Of a DNA stretch of 64,000 bases, positions 33,488 through 42,658 are shown one piece after another. Position 1 is the stretch's first letter. Every line of letters starts with the position of its first letter. Under the pieces are notes generated by a model. The model ran no database searches, was not told the origin of the DNA, and saw nothing but the letters and a program-made list of their open reading frames with translations. This DNA is from Bacteroidota bacterium (GTDB lineage: Bacteria > Bacteroidota > JABWAT01). The stretch covers positions 36,242 to 100,241 of the forward strand of contig JAIUNL010000019.1 in NCBI GenBank assembly GCA_020161835.1. The letters run 5' to 3'. Made by a program: the position numbers and the translations under genes.

Positions 33488-34575
33488 AAAGCATAAGATT
33501 TTACCATTTTAACATCTCCAACAATGGTACCTGGGTTTTGATTTCCACTTTTATCTGGGAATTTACCATTCACTAACTCATCAAAGGAGTAGTAGGAAAC
33601 AAGACCTGTTTCTGATCCAGTCAATTCTTTTTGGAAAGAACTTTTAATTTGGGTTTCAGTTCTCGCAACATTCCAAATTCTGACTTCATCAATACTTCCT
33701 TTAAAGAACAGTTTATATTCGTCATTTGGGTAGGGTCTTGAGCCAATTCGAATAGATTCAGTATCCGATATCATACTTCCGGTAGCTGGAGCAGAATGAA
33801 CAAAATTACCATTATAGTATAGTTTTATTAAACCTGATTGAGCTGAGTAAGTATAAGCGATATGATTCCAATTTTTGGTAGAAAGTTGATTTTCAAGCAT
33901 TAATCTTCCGTAGCTTTCCCATGAATTTGATAAATCTACGTTTAAGCCCTTTGTATAGTACCCAACAAAATCACCAGGTACCATTTCAATCATAAATGTA
34001 TTGATTCCCTTTGCCAATATGGTATTATAGGTTTGGGAAATGGGCAGGACCCATGCTTCCAAAGTAAAGTCATTGCCCAGATTCTGGAGTTTTTCTGTGT
34101 TTGGAACAGAAACATAGTCACCATCACCATCCAGATAAATGGCATTTCCTGCATTTCCAGCCCAATTAATAGTGATAACCAGGTTGCCAGAAACAGGTTG
34201 CATGGTTACTTTGGCGGAAGTAATTTCTCCTGCAAGAATCTGAACGGCAACAGAACCTGTATAGGTTGGGATTTTACTTTCATCCAATGCATTAAGTTTG
34301 AAAGTCCAGTTACCGGTCGGAACATTATTTACTTCTACAGTTTGAGGTGTTCCTGAACTCACATCAATTGTATCAGAAATCGTACTATATCCTTCACGGC
34401 TTAAATAATATGCCAGAAATTGAACATTTTGAATGTTCGCTGGTTTTTGAAATTGAAAGGAAAGTGAACCCTTTGACTTTTCAGGTGAATCTTCAGGTTC
34501 TGTACTGATTTTTTCACAGGAAAGAAAAAGGGTGAATGAAAAGAGGGCGATCAGAGTTAAGACAATTGATTTCAT
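33484..34575 (-). CDS. LamG-domain lipoprotein
   Basis: A 363-residue protein with a lipoprotein signal: LFSFTLFLSC, lipidated Cys20. A beta-rich N-terminal domain follows (about 35-140; SFQFQKPANIQNVQFLAYY). Then comes a concanavalin/LamG-like jelly roll (about 145-360; IYLDGDGDYVSVPNTEKL, FTLEAWVLP, GSIDEVRIWNVART, LVSYYSFDE). Such LamG domains bind glycans or proteins on the cell surface and have no catalytic residues. Its ligand is unknown. It converges with, and overlaps by four bases, the M19 peptidase gene, with no terminator between. Confidence 0.85.
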   Translation of the reverse strand: MKSIVLTLIALFSFTLFLSCEKISTEPEDSPEKSKGSLSFQFQKPANIQNVQFLAYYLSREGYSTISDTIDVSSGTPQTVEVNNVPTGNWTFKLNALDESKIPTYTGSVAVQILAGEITSAKVTMQPVSGNLVITINWAGNAGNAIYLDGDGDYVSVPNTEKLQNLGNDFTLEAWVLPISQTYNTILAKGINTFMIEMVPGDFVGYYTKGLNVDLSNSWESYGRLMLENQLSTKNWNHIAYTYSAQSGLIKLYYNGNFVHSAPATGSMISDTESIRIGSRPYPNDEYKLFFKGSIDEVRIWNVARTETQIKSSFQKELTGSETGLVSYYSFDELVNGKFPDKSGNQNPGTIVGDVKMVKSYAF

Positions 34576-34767
34576 AGTATCCTCATATTTTCTCGGGGTT
34601 GATTAGGCAAAACTAAGAAATAGTTTTGTGAAAGTAAATCAATCTTCGGAGAAATTAATATATTGAGCCAAATTGAAATTTGAATCCATCTAAAGTGTAT
34701 TCTTCAAAATCCGCTTTGATTTTAAGTTAACTTTCCGGAATTTTAATCATTTTCTCAGGTCAAACTA

Positions 34768-36186
34768 ATGGCAATCAACAAATACAGGCTAACGCTTTCC
34801 AGAATCCTCAAATTTCTTCAGTATGATATCTGGCGAATTCCTGTCAATAACATCTCAGGAGCCCCCCATTTTTTTATCAGGCAAGTTCGTATCATCATGA
34901 TTGCGATCAGAGGGTATGAAGAAGACAAACTTCAGCTTCGGGCTGCCTCGTTAACTTTTTATACCTTGCTTTCAGTGGTTCCGATTGCAGCCATGATTTT
35001 TGGAATTGCCAAGGGGTTTGGTTTCGATAAAGTTCTGGAAAATGAGATCAGAAACAACCTGACCGGACAGGAAGATGTGGTTGAAAAAGTAATCGCCTTT
35101 TCAAACACACTGCTCGAATCTACCAAGGGTGAACTGATGGCAGGAATCGGAATTGCTATGCTGCTTTGGACGGTGGTCAGTATTTTCAGCAGTATTGAAG
35201 ATTCATTCAACGCCATTTTCGATGTAAAAAAAGGTCGGACTTACCTGAGAAAATTCAGTGATTATTTTTCTCTGATGCTCATTGCCCCAATTTTTCTTGT
35301 TCTGGCAAGCAGTGTAAGCGTTTACGTTGCAACCGTTTTAACATCCGTTCAGGCACAGTATGCGGCATTAGGTACACTTGCCCCGCTTTTCAATTTTATT
35401 ATCAACCTGCTACCGTTTGTGCTGATCTGGAGTTTGTTTACGCTTATTTACCTGATCATGCCCAACACCCGGGTTCAATTCAAGTCGGCTTTGATTGCCG
35501 GTGTGATTGCCGGAACGGTTTTTACGGGTATTCAGTGGGGATATATTTATTTTCAGGTCGGCGTATCGAAATATAATGCCATTTACGGTTCGTTTGCAGC
35601 ACTTCCGTTGTTTATGATCTGGCTTCAGCTTTCCTGGCTGGTGGTTTTAATCGGGGCTGAAATGGCTTACGCCAATCAGAATGTTGAAAACTTTGAATAT
35701 GAAAAAGATATTTCGACGATCAGCCATGAACATAAAAGGTTTGTTTCCCTTCTGATCATGCATTCTCTCGTGAAAAATTTCGAAAATGGCCGGAGACCAC
35801 TCACAACGAAAATGCTGTCAGCCCGGCTGGGCCTGCCGTTCCGGCTGATCAGAAAAGTGGTGAGTGAACTGATTACCTGCGGGCTGGTGGTTGAAATTAA
35901 ACCGGATGAAAAATCTGAACGGTCATTTCATCCGGCAATGGATATCAATAAAATGACGGTCATTTTTGTGCTGAACCGCCTGGACAATATTGGTTCTGAT
36001 CATATCAAACCAAAATTCTCAGTGGCAGTTGACCAGCTTAACATGACCCTGATCGGCTTCAAATCACTGATGGAAGCCACTGACGGCAATTTTCTGCTAA
36101 AAGATCTGGTTGATGGTCCGCCTGTTCCCGAAGAAATTGAAGAAGAGGCAGAATTGGCTCAGGCTGAAGCTTTTGAAGAGAACTGA
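34768..36186 (+). CDS. YihY/BrkB family inner-membrane protein
   Basis: A 472-residue protein with the YihY/virulence-factor-BrkB core: about six membrane helices between residues 50 and 310, including RAASLTFYTLLSVVPIAAMIFG, LLWTVVSIFSSIEDSFNAIF and the conserved YGSFAALPLFMIWLQLSWLVVLIGAE. A cytoplasmic C-terminal winged-helix-like part (LSARLGLPFRLIRKVVSEL) and an acidic tail follow. These proteins were once mislabelled ribonuclease BN; their transport or lipid role remains unsettled. Its 3' end forms a hairpin with the end of the convergent tag gene. Confidence 0.88.
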   Translation: MAINKYRLTLSRILKFLQYDIWRIPVNNISGAPHFFIRQVRIIMIAIRGYEEDKLQLRAASLTFYTLLSVVPIAAMIFGIAKGFGFDKVLENEIRNNLTGQEDVVEKVIAFSNTLLESTKGELMAGIGIAMLLWTVVSIFSSIEDSFNAIFDVKKGRTYLRKFSDYFSLMLIAPIFLVLASSVSVYVATVLTSVQAQYAALGTLAPLFNFIINLLPFVLIWSLFTLIYLIMPNTRVQFKSALIAGVIAGTVFTGIQWGYIYFQVGVSKYNAIYGSFAALPLFMIWLQLSWLVVLIGAEMAYANQNVENFEYEKDISTISHEHKRFVSLLIMHSLVKNFENGRRPLTTKMLSARLGLPFRLIRKVVSELITCGLVVEIKPDEKSERSFHPAMDINKMTVIFVLNRLDNIGSDHIKPKFSVAVDQLNMTLIGFKSLMEATDGNFLLKDLVDGPPVPEEIEEEAELAQAEAFEEN

Positions 36187-36203
36187 AATCAGGTTTCAGT
36201 TCT
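36179..36203. terminator. Hairpin formed across two convergent stop codons
   Basis: AGAACTGAAA (36179-36188) is perfectly complementary to TTTCAGTTCT (36194-36203) with a five-base loop. The left arm contains the yihY stop; the right arm is coding for the last residues of tag. The two stop codons are two bases apart, so this one hairpin may serve both genes. Confidence 0.5.
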
Positions 36204-36752
36204 TCTGAAGCAGGTAACCAGGTGATCATCAATTACACCACCGGCCTGTAAAAAAGCATAGACAATGGTTGATCCAACAAAGTTGAATCCCCGTTTTTTA
36301 AGTTCTTTGCTGATCTGATCAGAAAGTTCAGTTCTGGCCGGAAGTTGTTTCAGCTCTGTAAACTGATTCACAATGGGTTTTCCGTCAACAAACTTCCAGA
36401 TCCAGGCATCAAATGAACCAAATTCCTTTTGGATTTCAAGAAACGCTTTTGCGTTTTTAACAGCAGAGGCAACCTTTAACCGGTTTCGCACAATTCCCGG
36501 ATCCAGAAGCAGATCGGCAATTTTTCCTTCATCGAACTGTGCCACTTTAACGGGATCAAAATTCTCAAAAGCCCGGCGATAACCTTCACGTTTGTATAAA
36601 ATCGTTTTCCAGCTAAGTCCGGCCTGAGCACCATCAAGCACAATTTTTTCAAACCAATGCCGGTCATCGTGGATCGGCACCCCCCACTCTTCATCGTGAT
36701 ATTGAATCATCAGCGGGTCATCCCCATTCCATCCGCACCGGTTTAAAGTCAT
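36189..36752 (-). CDS. tag: DNA-3-methyladenine glycosylase I
   Basis: A 187-residue base-excision enzyme that removes 3-methyladenine from alkylated DNA. The zinc ligands of E. coli Tag (Cys4, His17, His175, Cys179) map to Cys6, His19, His177 and Cys181 in RCGWNGDDP, QYHDEEWGVP and DDHLVTCF. LDGAQAGLSWKTIL and FNFVGSTIVYAFLQA are also diagnostic. Its start overlaps the DinB-like gene stop by four bases, so the two form an operon. Confidence 0.95.
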   Translation of the reverse strand: MTLNRCGWNGDDPLMIQYHDEEWGVPIHDDRHWFEKIVLDGAQAGLSWKTILYKREGYRRAFENFDPVKVAQFDEGKIADLLLDPGIVRNRLKVASAVKNAKAFLEIQKEFGSFDAWIWKFVDGKPIVNQFTELKQLPARTELSDQISKELKKRGFNFVGSTIVYAFLQAGGVIDDHLVTCFRRTET

Positions 36753-37279
36753 TTTTTCCCCAGAAATTTATTCAATCTTTTTCGCTGAGCCTCATGATGA
36801 GCAAAATGCATAACAATCAGCAGATACCATTCTTTTGCATTTAAATATCCCAATGCCGGATGCTGGGTTTTCAATTTTTCATCAGAATGAATCACGATTT
36901 CTGCAAGCTTTTCCATAGAAACTGCAAGCCGGTCCAAAGCAGCAAACATTTGAGCCTTGTCGGGTTGCTTGGGTGTGTATGAATCTGAAGGTGGAACTGA
37001 AATTCTTTTGGGTGGAAATCCGCCGAAGAAAAAAGATATTTTCCCGGGGAATGTTTTTTCGCCGCCTTTTTCTGCTTTGATTCCGTTCAGACAACGCTGA
37101 ATGTGATTGATGTGGAAGTTTTCAGTTCCCAACGTAAGGTGAGCATAAAGCTGACCGATCGACCATTTTCCCGGTTCAGGCTGTCGTGCAAACTCTTCAT
37201 CAGAATAGGCGGGAAGAGCTTCCTTCCAGGTTTTGATTCGTTTTTCGAGTTTTTTATAAGATTTTTGAATGGAAGCCAT
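36749..37279 (-). CDS. DinB-family protein
   Basis: 176 residues from the ATG at 37279, which has AGGA seven bases upstream; a TTG two codons earlier is less likely. It is a four-helix DinB_2 fold with KWSIGQLYAHLTLGTENF near the N-terminus and LLIVMHFAHHEAQRKRL at the C-terminus. The three metal-ligand histidines of the fold are His50 and the pair in the last helix. DinB proteins are damage-inducible or thiol-transferase-like metalloproteins of mostly unknown activity. Coupling to tag suggests a DNA-damage or alkylation setting. Confidence 0.83.
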   Translation of the reverse strand: MASIQKSYKKLEKRIKTWKEALPAYSDEEFARQPEPGKWSIGQLYAHLTLGTENFHINHIQRCLNGIKAEKGGEKTFPGKISFFFGGFPPKRISVPPSDSYTPKQPDKAQMFAALDRLAVSMEKLAEIVIHSDEKLKTQHPALGYLNAKEWYLLIVMHFAHHEAQRKRLNKFLGKK

Positions 37280-37624
37280 TTTCAAGTCCTGTGTGAAATT
37301 AAATTCAAGTTAAGTAATTTCGATTTTGAAATAAACCGGAGAGAAAATTCAGAAATGAAAAAAGCAGGGTTTTAGCTGAACTGAAAAATGAAACGGGCTA
37401 CCTTATACTTGCGATCTAAAACAAAGATAGGCGAAGATTTTTTCTGATCTGTTGATCCATCTCATAAATTCGGGTGTGACAGAGACGACTAAAATTAAGA
37501 TCGTTAAAAGATACCATTCAAATTGTGATTTGCCTTTTGATTGAATTCCTGAATTGAAATGGTTATTATCCTGATCGTATCCCAGATTTGTTCCTTTTTT
37601 TTTATTTGAACCGAAAGTAAAGAC
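37280..37624. other. Intergenic region between divergent DinB and antiporter genes
   Basis: No repeat family or clear promoter recognised. A minus-strand frame (37403-37672) contains one hydrophobic stretch but overlaps the antiporter start and has no good initiation site, so I do not call it. Confidence 0.4.
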
Positions 37625-38884
37625 ATGGCCGTTATTATTCTCTCTATTGGGTTGATGGTGTTTTTCTCCCACTTTTTATCCCTTCAGTTTAAGAAGACCA
37701 ATATCCCTGATGTTCTGGTTCTGATGGCAATCGGACTTACATTGGGTCCGGTTATGGGATGGATATCCCCTGATGATTTTGGAAAAGCAGGATCAGTAAT
37801 TGCAACAATTGCACTTGTTGTTATCCTTTTCGAAAGCGGAACGTCAATTAACCTGGAGGTGATGGGCAGAGCACTTAATATCACCAGCAAAATTGCAATT
37901 GGGTGTTTTATTCTGACAGCAGGCATTGTCACCTGGCTGGCAATCCTTTTTCTTGAATTAAATCTGCTCCCGGCCTTATTACTGGGTGTCATCCTGGCCG
38001 GAACGTCATCAGCAGTGGTCATTCCGATGGTGAGTTCATTGAAACTGGCAGAAAAACCAGCGACCGTACTTGTATTGGAATCTGCACTGACTGATGTTCT
38101 CTGTATTGTTGGGGTTTTTGCCTTGCTTCAGGTGATTACTCAGGGTGATGTTGATGCTGGAAAATTGATTGGCGGTGTTTTAGCTGCTTTGATATTTGCT
38201 GCTGCAATTGGGTTTCTTGGCGGAATCGGCTGGTTATTCGTACTTGGTAAAGTAAGGGATTTTCCCAACACTATTTCATCCACACTTGCTTATGCATTTA
38301 TAATTTATGGGGTTTGCGAGTTCTTGGGTTTTTCAGGGGCCATTGCTTCACTTTCACTGGGCATAACCATTTCAAATTTTAAAGAAATGGGATTGGGCCG
38401 GTTTAATTTCCTCAATAAGAATATTGTCTCACTTACCACTTTTGATCTGGCATTTTACAGTGAGGCGGTTTTTTTATTAAAAACCTATTTTTTCGTCTAT
38501 CTCGGAATTTCAATTCACTTTTCTTCACCGGTTTTGTTTGCTGTTGCAAGCGGAATGATGATTCTTGTTTTTCTGATGCGGATCATCCTCACCCGGTTTA
38601 TTTATAAAAGTCCTGAATTTACACTTCGGGATACTGCAATTACAACGATGCTGGCGCCAAAAGGACTTGCAGCCGCTGTACTTGCAACTTTACCAATGCA
38701 ATATGGCGTGGTTGGAGGGGAACTGATCAGAGATACGACTTATATGGTTGTTCTCATCAGTATTTCGCTCACTGCAATGCTGATTATTCTGTATCCGAAC
38801 AAACTTGTGCAGAAGTTTTATTCAGCTATGTTGAACAAACCGGCTCATGTTGTTGAAAAAAAGAATCCTCCAACTTTAGTTTAA
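37625..38884 (+). CDS. Cation/proton antiporter (CPA family)
   Basis: A 419-residue membrane protein with about 12 helices. It has the fold of monovalent cation:proton antiporters: N-terminal FKKTNIPDVLVLMAIGLTLGP, VVILFESGTSINLEV, the discontinuous-helix region VILAGTSSAVVIPMV, and VLESALTDVLCIVGV in place of the NhaP-type ND motif. TTMLAPKGLAAAVLA lies near the end. There is no C-terminal TrkA domain. It exchanges Na+ or K+ for H+ across the inner membrane; ion preference cannot be assigned. It has its own terminator and converges on degP. Confidence 0.85.
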   Translation: MAVIILSIGLMVFFSHFLSLQFKKTNIPDVLVLMAIGLTLGPVMGWISPDDFGKAGSVIATIALVVILFESGTSINLEVMGRALNITSKIAIGCFILTAGIVTWLAILFLELNLLPALLLGVILAGTSSAVVIPMVSSLKLAEKPATVLVLESALTDVLCIVGVFALLQVITQGDVDAGKLIGGVLAALIFAAAIGFLGGIGWLFVLGKVRDFPNTISSTLAYAFIIYGVCEFLGFSGAIASLSLGITISNFKEMGLGRFNFLNKNIVSLTTFDLAFYSEAVFLLKTYFFVYLGISIHFSSPVLFAVASGMMILVFLMRIILTRFIYKSPEFTLRDTAITTMLAPKGLAAAVLATLPMQYGVVGGELIRDTTYMVVLISISLTAMLIILYPNKLVQKFYSAMLNKPAHVVEKKNPPTLV

Positions 38885-38914
38885 GTTTGGCTTCACATGC
38901 AAAAAAAAATAAAA

Positions 38915-38946
38915 AAAAACGGGACAATCGCCCCGTTTTTTTTATT
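38915..38946. terminator. Bidirectional terminator between antiporter and degP
   Basis: AAAAACGGG (38915-38923) pairs with CCCGTTTTT (38932-38940) around a short loop, with A-runs on the left and T-runs on the right. It can serve both convergent genes. Confidence 0.88.
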
Positions 38947-38977
38947 TTTCAACCTAACTTATTTACCAATAAAAAAA

Positions 38978-40519
38978 TCAAAGTATGGTAACACCAATGT
39001 ACTGAGCTTGCCCGTCAGGTGTTTTAATTTTAAGCAGAACCGCATCACCTTTCTCTTTTTGGGCTAAAACTTTATTCAGATCACCAACAGTTTTAACTTC
39101 CTTCCGGTCAATTTCAACGATGACAAGTCCGACAGCAAGATCATTAAATCCGGTTTCCCTGATTTTATTTACCATCAGCCCCACATCAGTTTTGTACTTG
39201 GTCATTTCTGATTTTGTTAGCGGACGAAGGTCAACACCCAGTTTATTTATTGATGCCTTCTGGGCTTCAGCTTCATCCTGAGAGTCAAGACCCATGTTTT
39301 CATCAGATGAAGCCAGGCTGCCAAGAGAATTCTTTTCAACCAGAGTCAGCTGGAAGTTTAATTCTTTTCCGTCACGCCAAACAATCATTTTTACTTTGTC
39401 ACCAGGTCGTTTGGAAGCAACAATGGCCTGAACCTGACTGGCAGATGAAACTTCAGCCGTTTCGACTTTAAGGATTGCATCACCCTGCTTGATTCCAGCC
39501 TTTTCTGCCGGTCCGCCTGCAACAATATCCTGAACCAGAACACCTTTACCTGACGGAAGGCCAAGAGCTTTGCTTAAAGTGCCATCCATTTCCTTCATGC
39601 TGACGCCAACAAAACCACGCAGAACTTTTCCGTCACGGATAAGATCAGTTGCCACTTTGTTTGCAAGATTAATTGGGATTGCAAAGCCATAACCCTGATA
39701 ACCCCCTGTGCTGGATGCAATGGCAGAATTGATTCCGACAACGGCACCATTCATGGCAATGAGAGGTCCGCCTGAATTCCCGGGATTAATTGCAGCATCA
39801 GTCTGGATGAAGTTTTCGATGCCATACACATCACCGATAATGCCAATATTCCGGCCAAGAGCAGAAACAATTCCGGCAGTAACGGTTGAACTCAGGTTTT
39901 GTGACAGGGGCGTTCCAATAGCAATAACCCAGTCACCGACTTCGAGTTTGTCTGAATCTCCAATGGGGGCAACCGGCAAATCTTTAGCTTCAATTTGAAT
40001 AACAGCAAGATCAGTTTGCGGATCACGGCCGATCAGTTTGGCTTTAAATTCACGTTTATCGAAAAGAATTACTCTTATTCCGTCTTCATCAGCAGCTTCA
40101 ACCACGTGATTGTTTGTAAGGATGTAACCATCATCAGAAACGATGACACCACTGCCAGATCCCTGAATTTTCTGACGGCCACCGTTGGGTTGTGCATCCT
40201 GCGGAAAGTCAGGGAAAAATTTTCTGAAAAAGTCTTCGTTTCTGAACCGGTTATCAGAACCTTTTGATGAGCCGGTAACCTGAATGTAAACGACGGTGGG
40301 CAGCATTTCTTTCGAAACTGCACGGAATCTCGGACTTGGATCAGGGATTTTATCGAACTGGGTCAGATCAAAGTTTTTATTCCCAAGGGTTATATTTTTG
40401 CGGTCATCGCCCATTGCGGCAATTCCGGTTGGAATCCAATCCATCCGCATCATAAATACTGAACCGATTAAAATTCCAACCGCAACCAAACTAACATTGC
40501 GGAAAAAGGATGATTTCAT
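38978..40519 (-). CDS. degP: Do-family periplasmic serine protease (DegP/HtrA)
   Basis: A 513-residue protease-chaperone for misfolded envelope proteins. It has an N-terminal membrane anchor or signal (about 8-26). The trypsin-like domain has catalytic His138 (LTNNHVVEA), Asp170 (DPQTDLAVIQ) and Ser249 (NPGNSGGPL). PDZ1 is at about 300-400 (GFVGVSMKEM, GGPAEKAGIKQGDAIL) and a second PDZ-like domain is at about 430-510. An Asp/Phe-rich Q-linker-like segment precedes the protease core. It lies 13 bases downstream of recO on the same strand, so it may share that transcript. The Do-family assignment is firm; DegP against DegQ is not resolved. Confidence 0.93.
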   Translation of the reverse strand: MKSSFFRNVSLVAVGILIGSVFMMRMDWIPTGIAAMGDDRKNITLGNKNFDLTQFDKIPDPSPRFRAVSKEMLPTVVYIQVTGSSKGSDNRFRNEDFFRKFFPDFPQDAQPNGGRQKIQGSGSGVIVSDDGYILTNNHVVEAADEDGIRVILFDKREFKAKLIGRDPQTDLAVIQIEAKDLPVAPIGDSDKLEVGDWVIAIGTPLSQNLSSTVTAGIVSALGRNIGIIGDVYGIENFIQTDAAINPGNSGGPLIAMNGAVVGINSAIASSTGGYQGYGFAIPINLANKVATDLIRDGKVLRGFVGVSMKEMDGTLSKALGLPSGKGVLVQDIVAGGPAEKAGIKQGDAILKVETAEVSSASQVQAIVASKRPGDKVKMIVWRDGKELNFQLTLVEKNSLGSLASSDENMGLDSQDEAEAQKASINKLGVDLRPLTKSEMTKYKTDVGLMVNKIRETGFNDLAVGLVIVEIDRKEVKTVGDLNKVLAQKEKGDAVLLKIKTPDGQAQYIGVTIL

Positions 40520-40532
40520 TTTTTGTCTCCGT

Positions 40533-41264
40533 TTATAAATCGAGATGGTACCTGAGGTGGTTTTCCATCATGTGTTCAAGAGTTGAATACTGTTGAGTGG
40601 TCAGCCGGGTAGCAGGCATTTCCTGCTGGGTGGGGTACAACCAATGGCTGATCAGTTCAATTACAGGGGTTTCGACGGCGATATCAGTTTTTTGGTTCCG
40701 CTGGCAGGCTTCACAAAAAATCTGGCCGACTGATGCATTAAATCCAACAGTGACAGAACGGTCAAAATCACGAAAAGGTTTCCCGCAATTGCCACATTCG
40801 AACGTATTGGGTTCATACCCGTTTAACTGCGAGAGTCTGACAAAGAATTTACCGAAAAGTCCCTGATGAATAGATTCTGAAGAATCAATTGTTGTTAAAA
40901 CCCGTGAGATCAGATTATAATGGGAGGCTGAGTCGTTGTGTGGAATCTGGATTTTAAGGCTCCAGTCAAGAATTCTGAAACCGGCCATCATCCGGTCATA
41001 ATCTGTAAGCAGCAAATTCCGTTTTGCAATGAAACTGGCCTGGGTGAGATTCTGGATCTCACGACCTGATTTAAGGTAAACCACAACTTCAAGTTCATTT
41101 AAAGGCTGGATGAGATGCCCGTATCTTGAATTTTGGGATTTTGCACCTTTGGCAATAATCGAAATCTTCCCGGCATCACGGGTGAGTAAAGTGGCGATTT
41201 TTGATGTGTCAGAATAGGGAATTGACCGGAGAACAATTGCAGGTGTGGTTAGGATTTCACTCAT
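40533..41264 (-). CDS. recO: DNA repair protein RecO
   Basis: 243 residues. RecO loads RecA onto SSB-coated DNA with RecR and anneals strands. The N-terminal OB fold is seen in TPAIVLRSIPYSDTSKIATLLT and GKISIIAKGAKS. The C-terminal zinc finger is present (FECGNCGKPF ... IFCEACQ, a CxxC pair). The length is normal. The gene is followed closely by degP. The upstream space is filled by repeats (41276-41512). Confidence 0.93.
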   Translation of the reverse strand: MSEILTTPAIVLRSIPYSDTSKIATLLTRDAGKISIIAKGAKSQNSRYGHLIQPLNELEVVVYLKSGREIQNLTQASFIAKRNLLLTDYDRMMAGFRILDWSLKIQIPHNDSASHYNLISRVLTTIDSSESIHQGLFGKFFVRLSQLNGYEPNTFECGNCGKPFRDFDRSVTVGFNASVGQIFCEACQRNQKTDIAVETPVIELISHWLYPTQQEMPATRLTTQQYSTLEHMMENHLRYHLDL

Positions 41265-41275
41265 GGGAATTGCCG

Positions 41276-41512
41276 GGGACAGGTGACGGGGGACAAGGGA
41301 CTAAAATGCCCTCAAATTTTAGAAAAAGTAATGATATATTTAAAATGCAATACGAAACCACCCCGTCCCGAAAGCTTTCGGGACCACCCCTCCTTTGAAA
41401 AAGGAGGGGAATCTGGCAAACTAAGCTGTATAGTAATTTTCCGTACACAGTAAAACGTACAACGCAAAACGGTATTCCAAACTTGTCACTTGTCACCTGT
41501 CACCTGTCACTA
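41276..41512. repeat. Compound repeat locus: inverted heptad arrays flanking two hairpins
   Basis: GGGACAG, GTGACGG, GGGACAA, GGGACTA (41276-41303) starts beside recO. GTCACTT, GTCACCT, GTCACCT, GTCACTA (41485-41512) lies next to the patatin gene in the opposite orientation. Between them are GTCCCGAAAGCTTTCGGGAC (about 41366-41384) and CCCCTCC-TTTGAAAAA-GGAGGGG (about 41389-41411). The layout closely parallels the locus at 18307-18502. Confidence 0.82.
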
Positions 41513-41515
41513 TTT

Positions 41516-42475
41516 TCATTCCCACCGGAGAATTTCAGTTTCATCTTCATGAATCCAGGAATGGGTTTCTGGTTTCCAGAGTGATTTCAGGTGATTTATA
41601 AATGAACGTTTCTTCTTGATTGCAGCCAGAATTGCAATTTTTTGGCGCATCGTTTCCATATATCCAACCCGGATAAGGTTGTCAAACTCGGTATAATCTG
41701 TCCAGTCGACATCCTGAACTGCGGGCCGGATGACAAGATCAGAATCCTTGAGAAGTACCGTCCGGTAATTGGATTGAAGGATGTCATCTTTTCTGATCAG
41801 GATTTCAAGTCCGGTTTCGGGATGTTTGGGAAGAGGTGCCGGAACTTTTGAAACATCAACACCGATGATCACATTCATCCCATGATGACAAAAGGGTCTG
41901 ACCGGGATCAGGTCGGTGACCTCACCATCGACAAGAAGGTACTTTTTATGAAGAACCGGTGGCATCATTCCGGTAATGGATGCACTGGCAACGATTGCAG
42001 GCACAACCTTTCCGGCCGTAATTGTAACAGAGTTTCCGGTAATCAGATCGGTGGTCATTGCGGCAAACGGAATTTTGAGATCTTCAAAATTTGAGTTTTC
42101 GGGGAAGAAGAACCGGATAAGTTCTTCAAAGCCTTTCCCATCGTAGTAAAAGGGTTTGGTGAGAAAATTTCCTTTCATCATCAGAACTTTTACAGATGAT
42201 TTCAGATTCGTCCAAAAGGATTCATCATGCTTTCCAAACGTAGAAATAAAGGCGTTTTCCCGGAATCCATCCCAACGAAAAAGTTCACGGAAAGCAGCTT
42301 CTGTTTTTTCAGCGGATCCGGTTTTTGCATAAACGCCGCCAACAAAGGCTCCCATACTGGTACCGGTAATATGAGTAGGGCGTATTCCCATTTCTTCAAG
42401 GGCTTTAAGAACGCCAATGTGCGCAAAACCACGGGCGCCGCCGCCGCCAAGAGCTAAAATCAGTCGTTGTTTCAT
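41516..42475 (-). CDS. Patatin-like phospholipase (RssA-like)
   Basis: A 319-residue lipid hydrolase. The oxyanion loop GGGGARGFAHIG (10-21), nucleophile Ser40 in ITGTSMGAF, and the catalytic Asp in LLVDGEVTDLIP form the Ser/Asp dyad of patatins. The N-terminus and the ASASITGMMPPV segment fit the bacterial RssA/YchK group. There is no signal peptide or type V transporter domain, so it is likely cytoplasmic. The substrate is unknown. Confidence 0.9.
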   Translation of the reverse strand: MKQRLILALGGGGARGFAHIGVLKALEEMGIRPTHITGTSMGAFVGGVYAKTGSAEKTEAAFRELFRWDGFRENAFISTFGKHDESFWTNLKSSVKVLMMKGNFLTKPFYYDGKGFEELIRFFFPENSNFEDLKIPFAAMTTDLITGNSVTITAGKVVPAIVASASITGMMPPVLHKKYLLVDGEVTDLIPVRPFCHHGMNVIIGVDVSKVPAPLPKHPETGLEILIRKDDILQSNYRTVLLKDSDLVIRPAVQDVDWTDYTEFDNLIRVGYMETMRQKIAILAAIKKKRSFINHLKSLWKPETHSWIHEDETEILRWE

Positions 42476-42498
42476 GGTAGTGAAGATACGGAATAATT

Positions 42499-42655
42499 CG
42501 GTTACCGCCGAGGCGCCGGGTGCCGCAGAGAGGAATTTCTGCGCACCAAAGGAACCAGATTGTTTCGGTTTTCCCGAAAATCAATTTGGAGAATATGGAT
42601 CTCCCCTTTTTTAAAGGGGAGATGCCGAAGGCAGAGGGGTTTTGTTCAGGATTCC
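42499..42655. repeat. Dispersed repeat fragments between patatin and trpB2
   Basis: A gccgaggcgccgggtgccgcagag stretch (42503-42528) is related to the repeat at 20308. CTCCCCTTTTTTAAAGGGGAG (about 42601-42621), followed by atgccgaaggcagagggg, is another common dispersed hairpin. No gene is seen. Confidence 0.55.
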
Positions 42656-42658
42656 AAA

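Noticed and set aside
37403..37672. Minus-strand frame with one hydrophobic segment before the antiporter gene
   Set aside because: It overlaps the antiporter start, lacks a ribosome binding site, and has low-complexity N-terminal composition.
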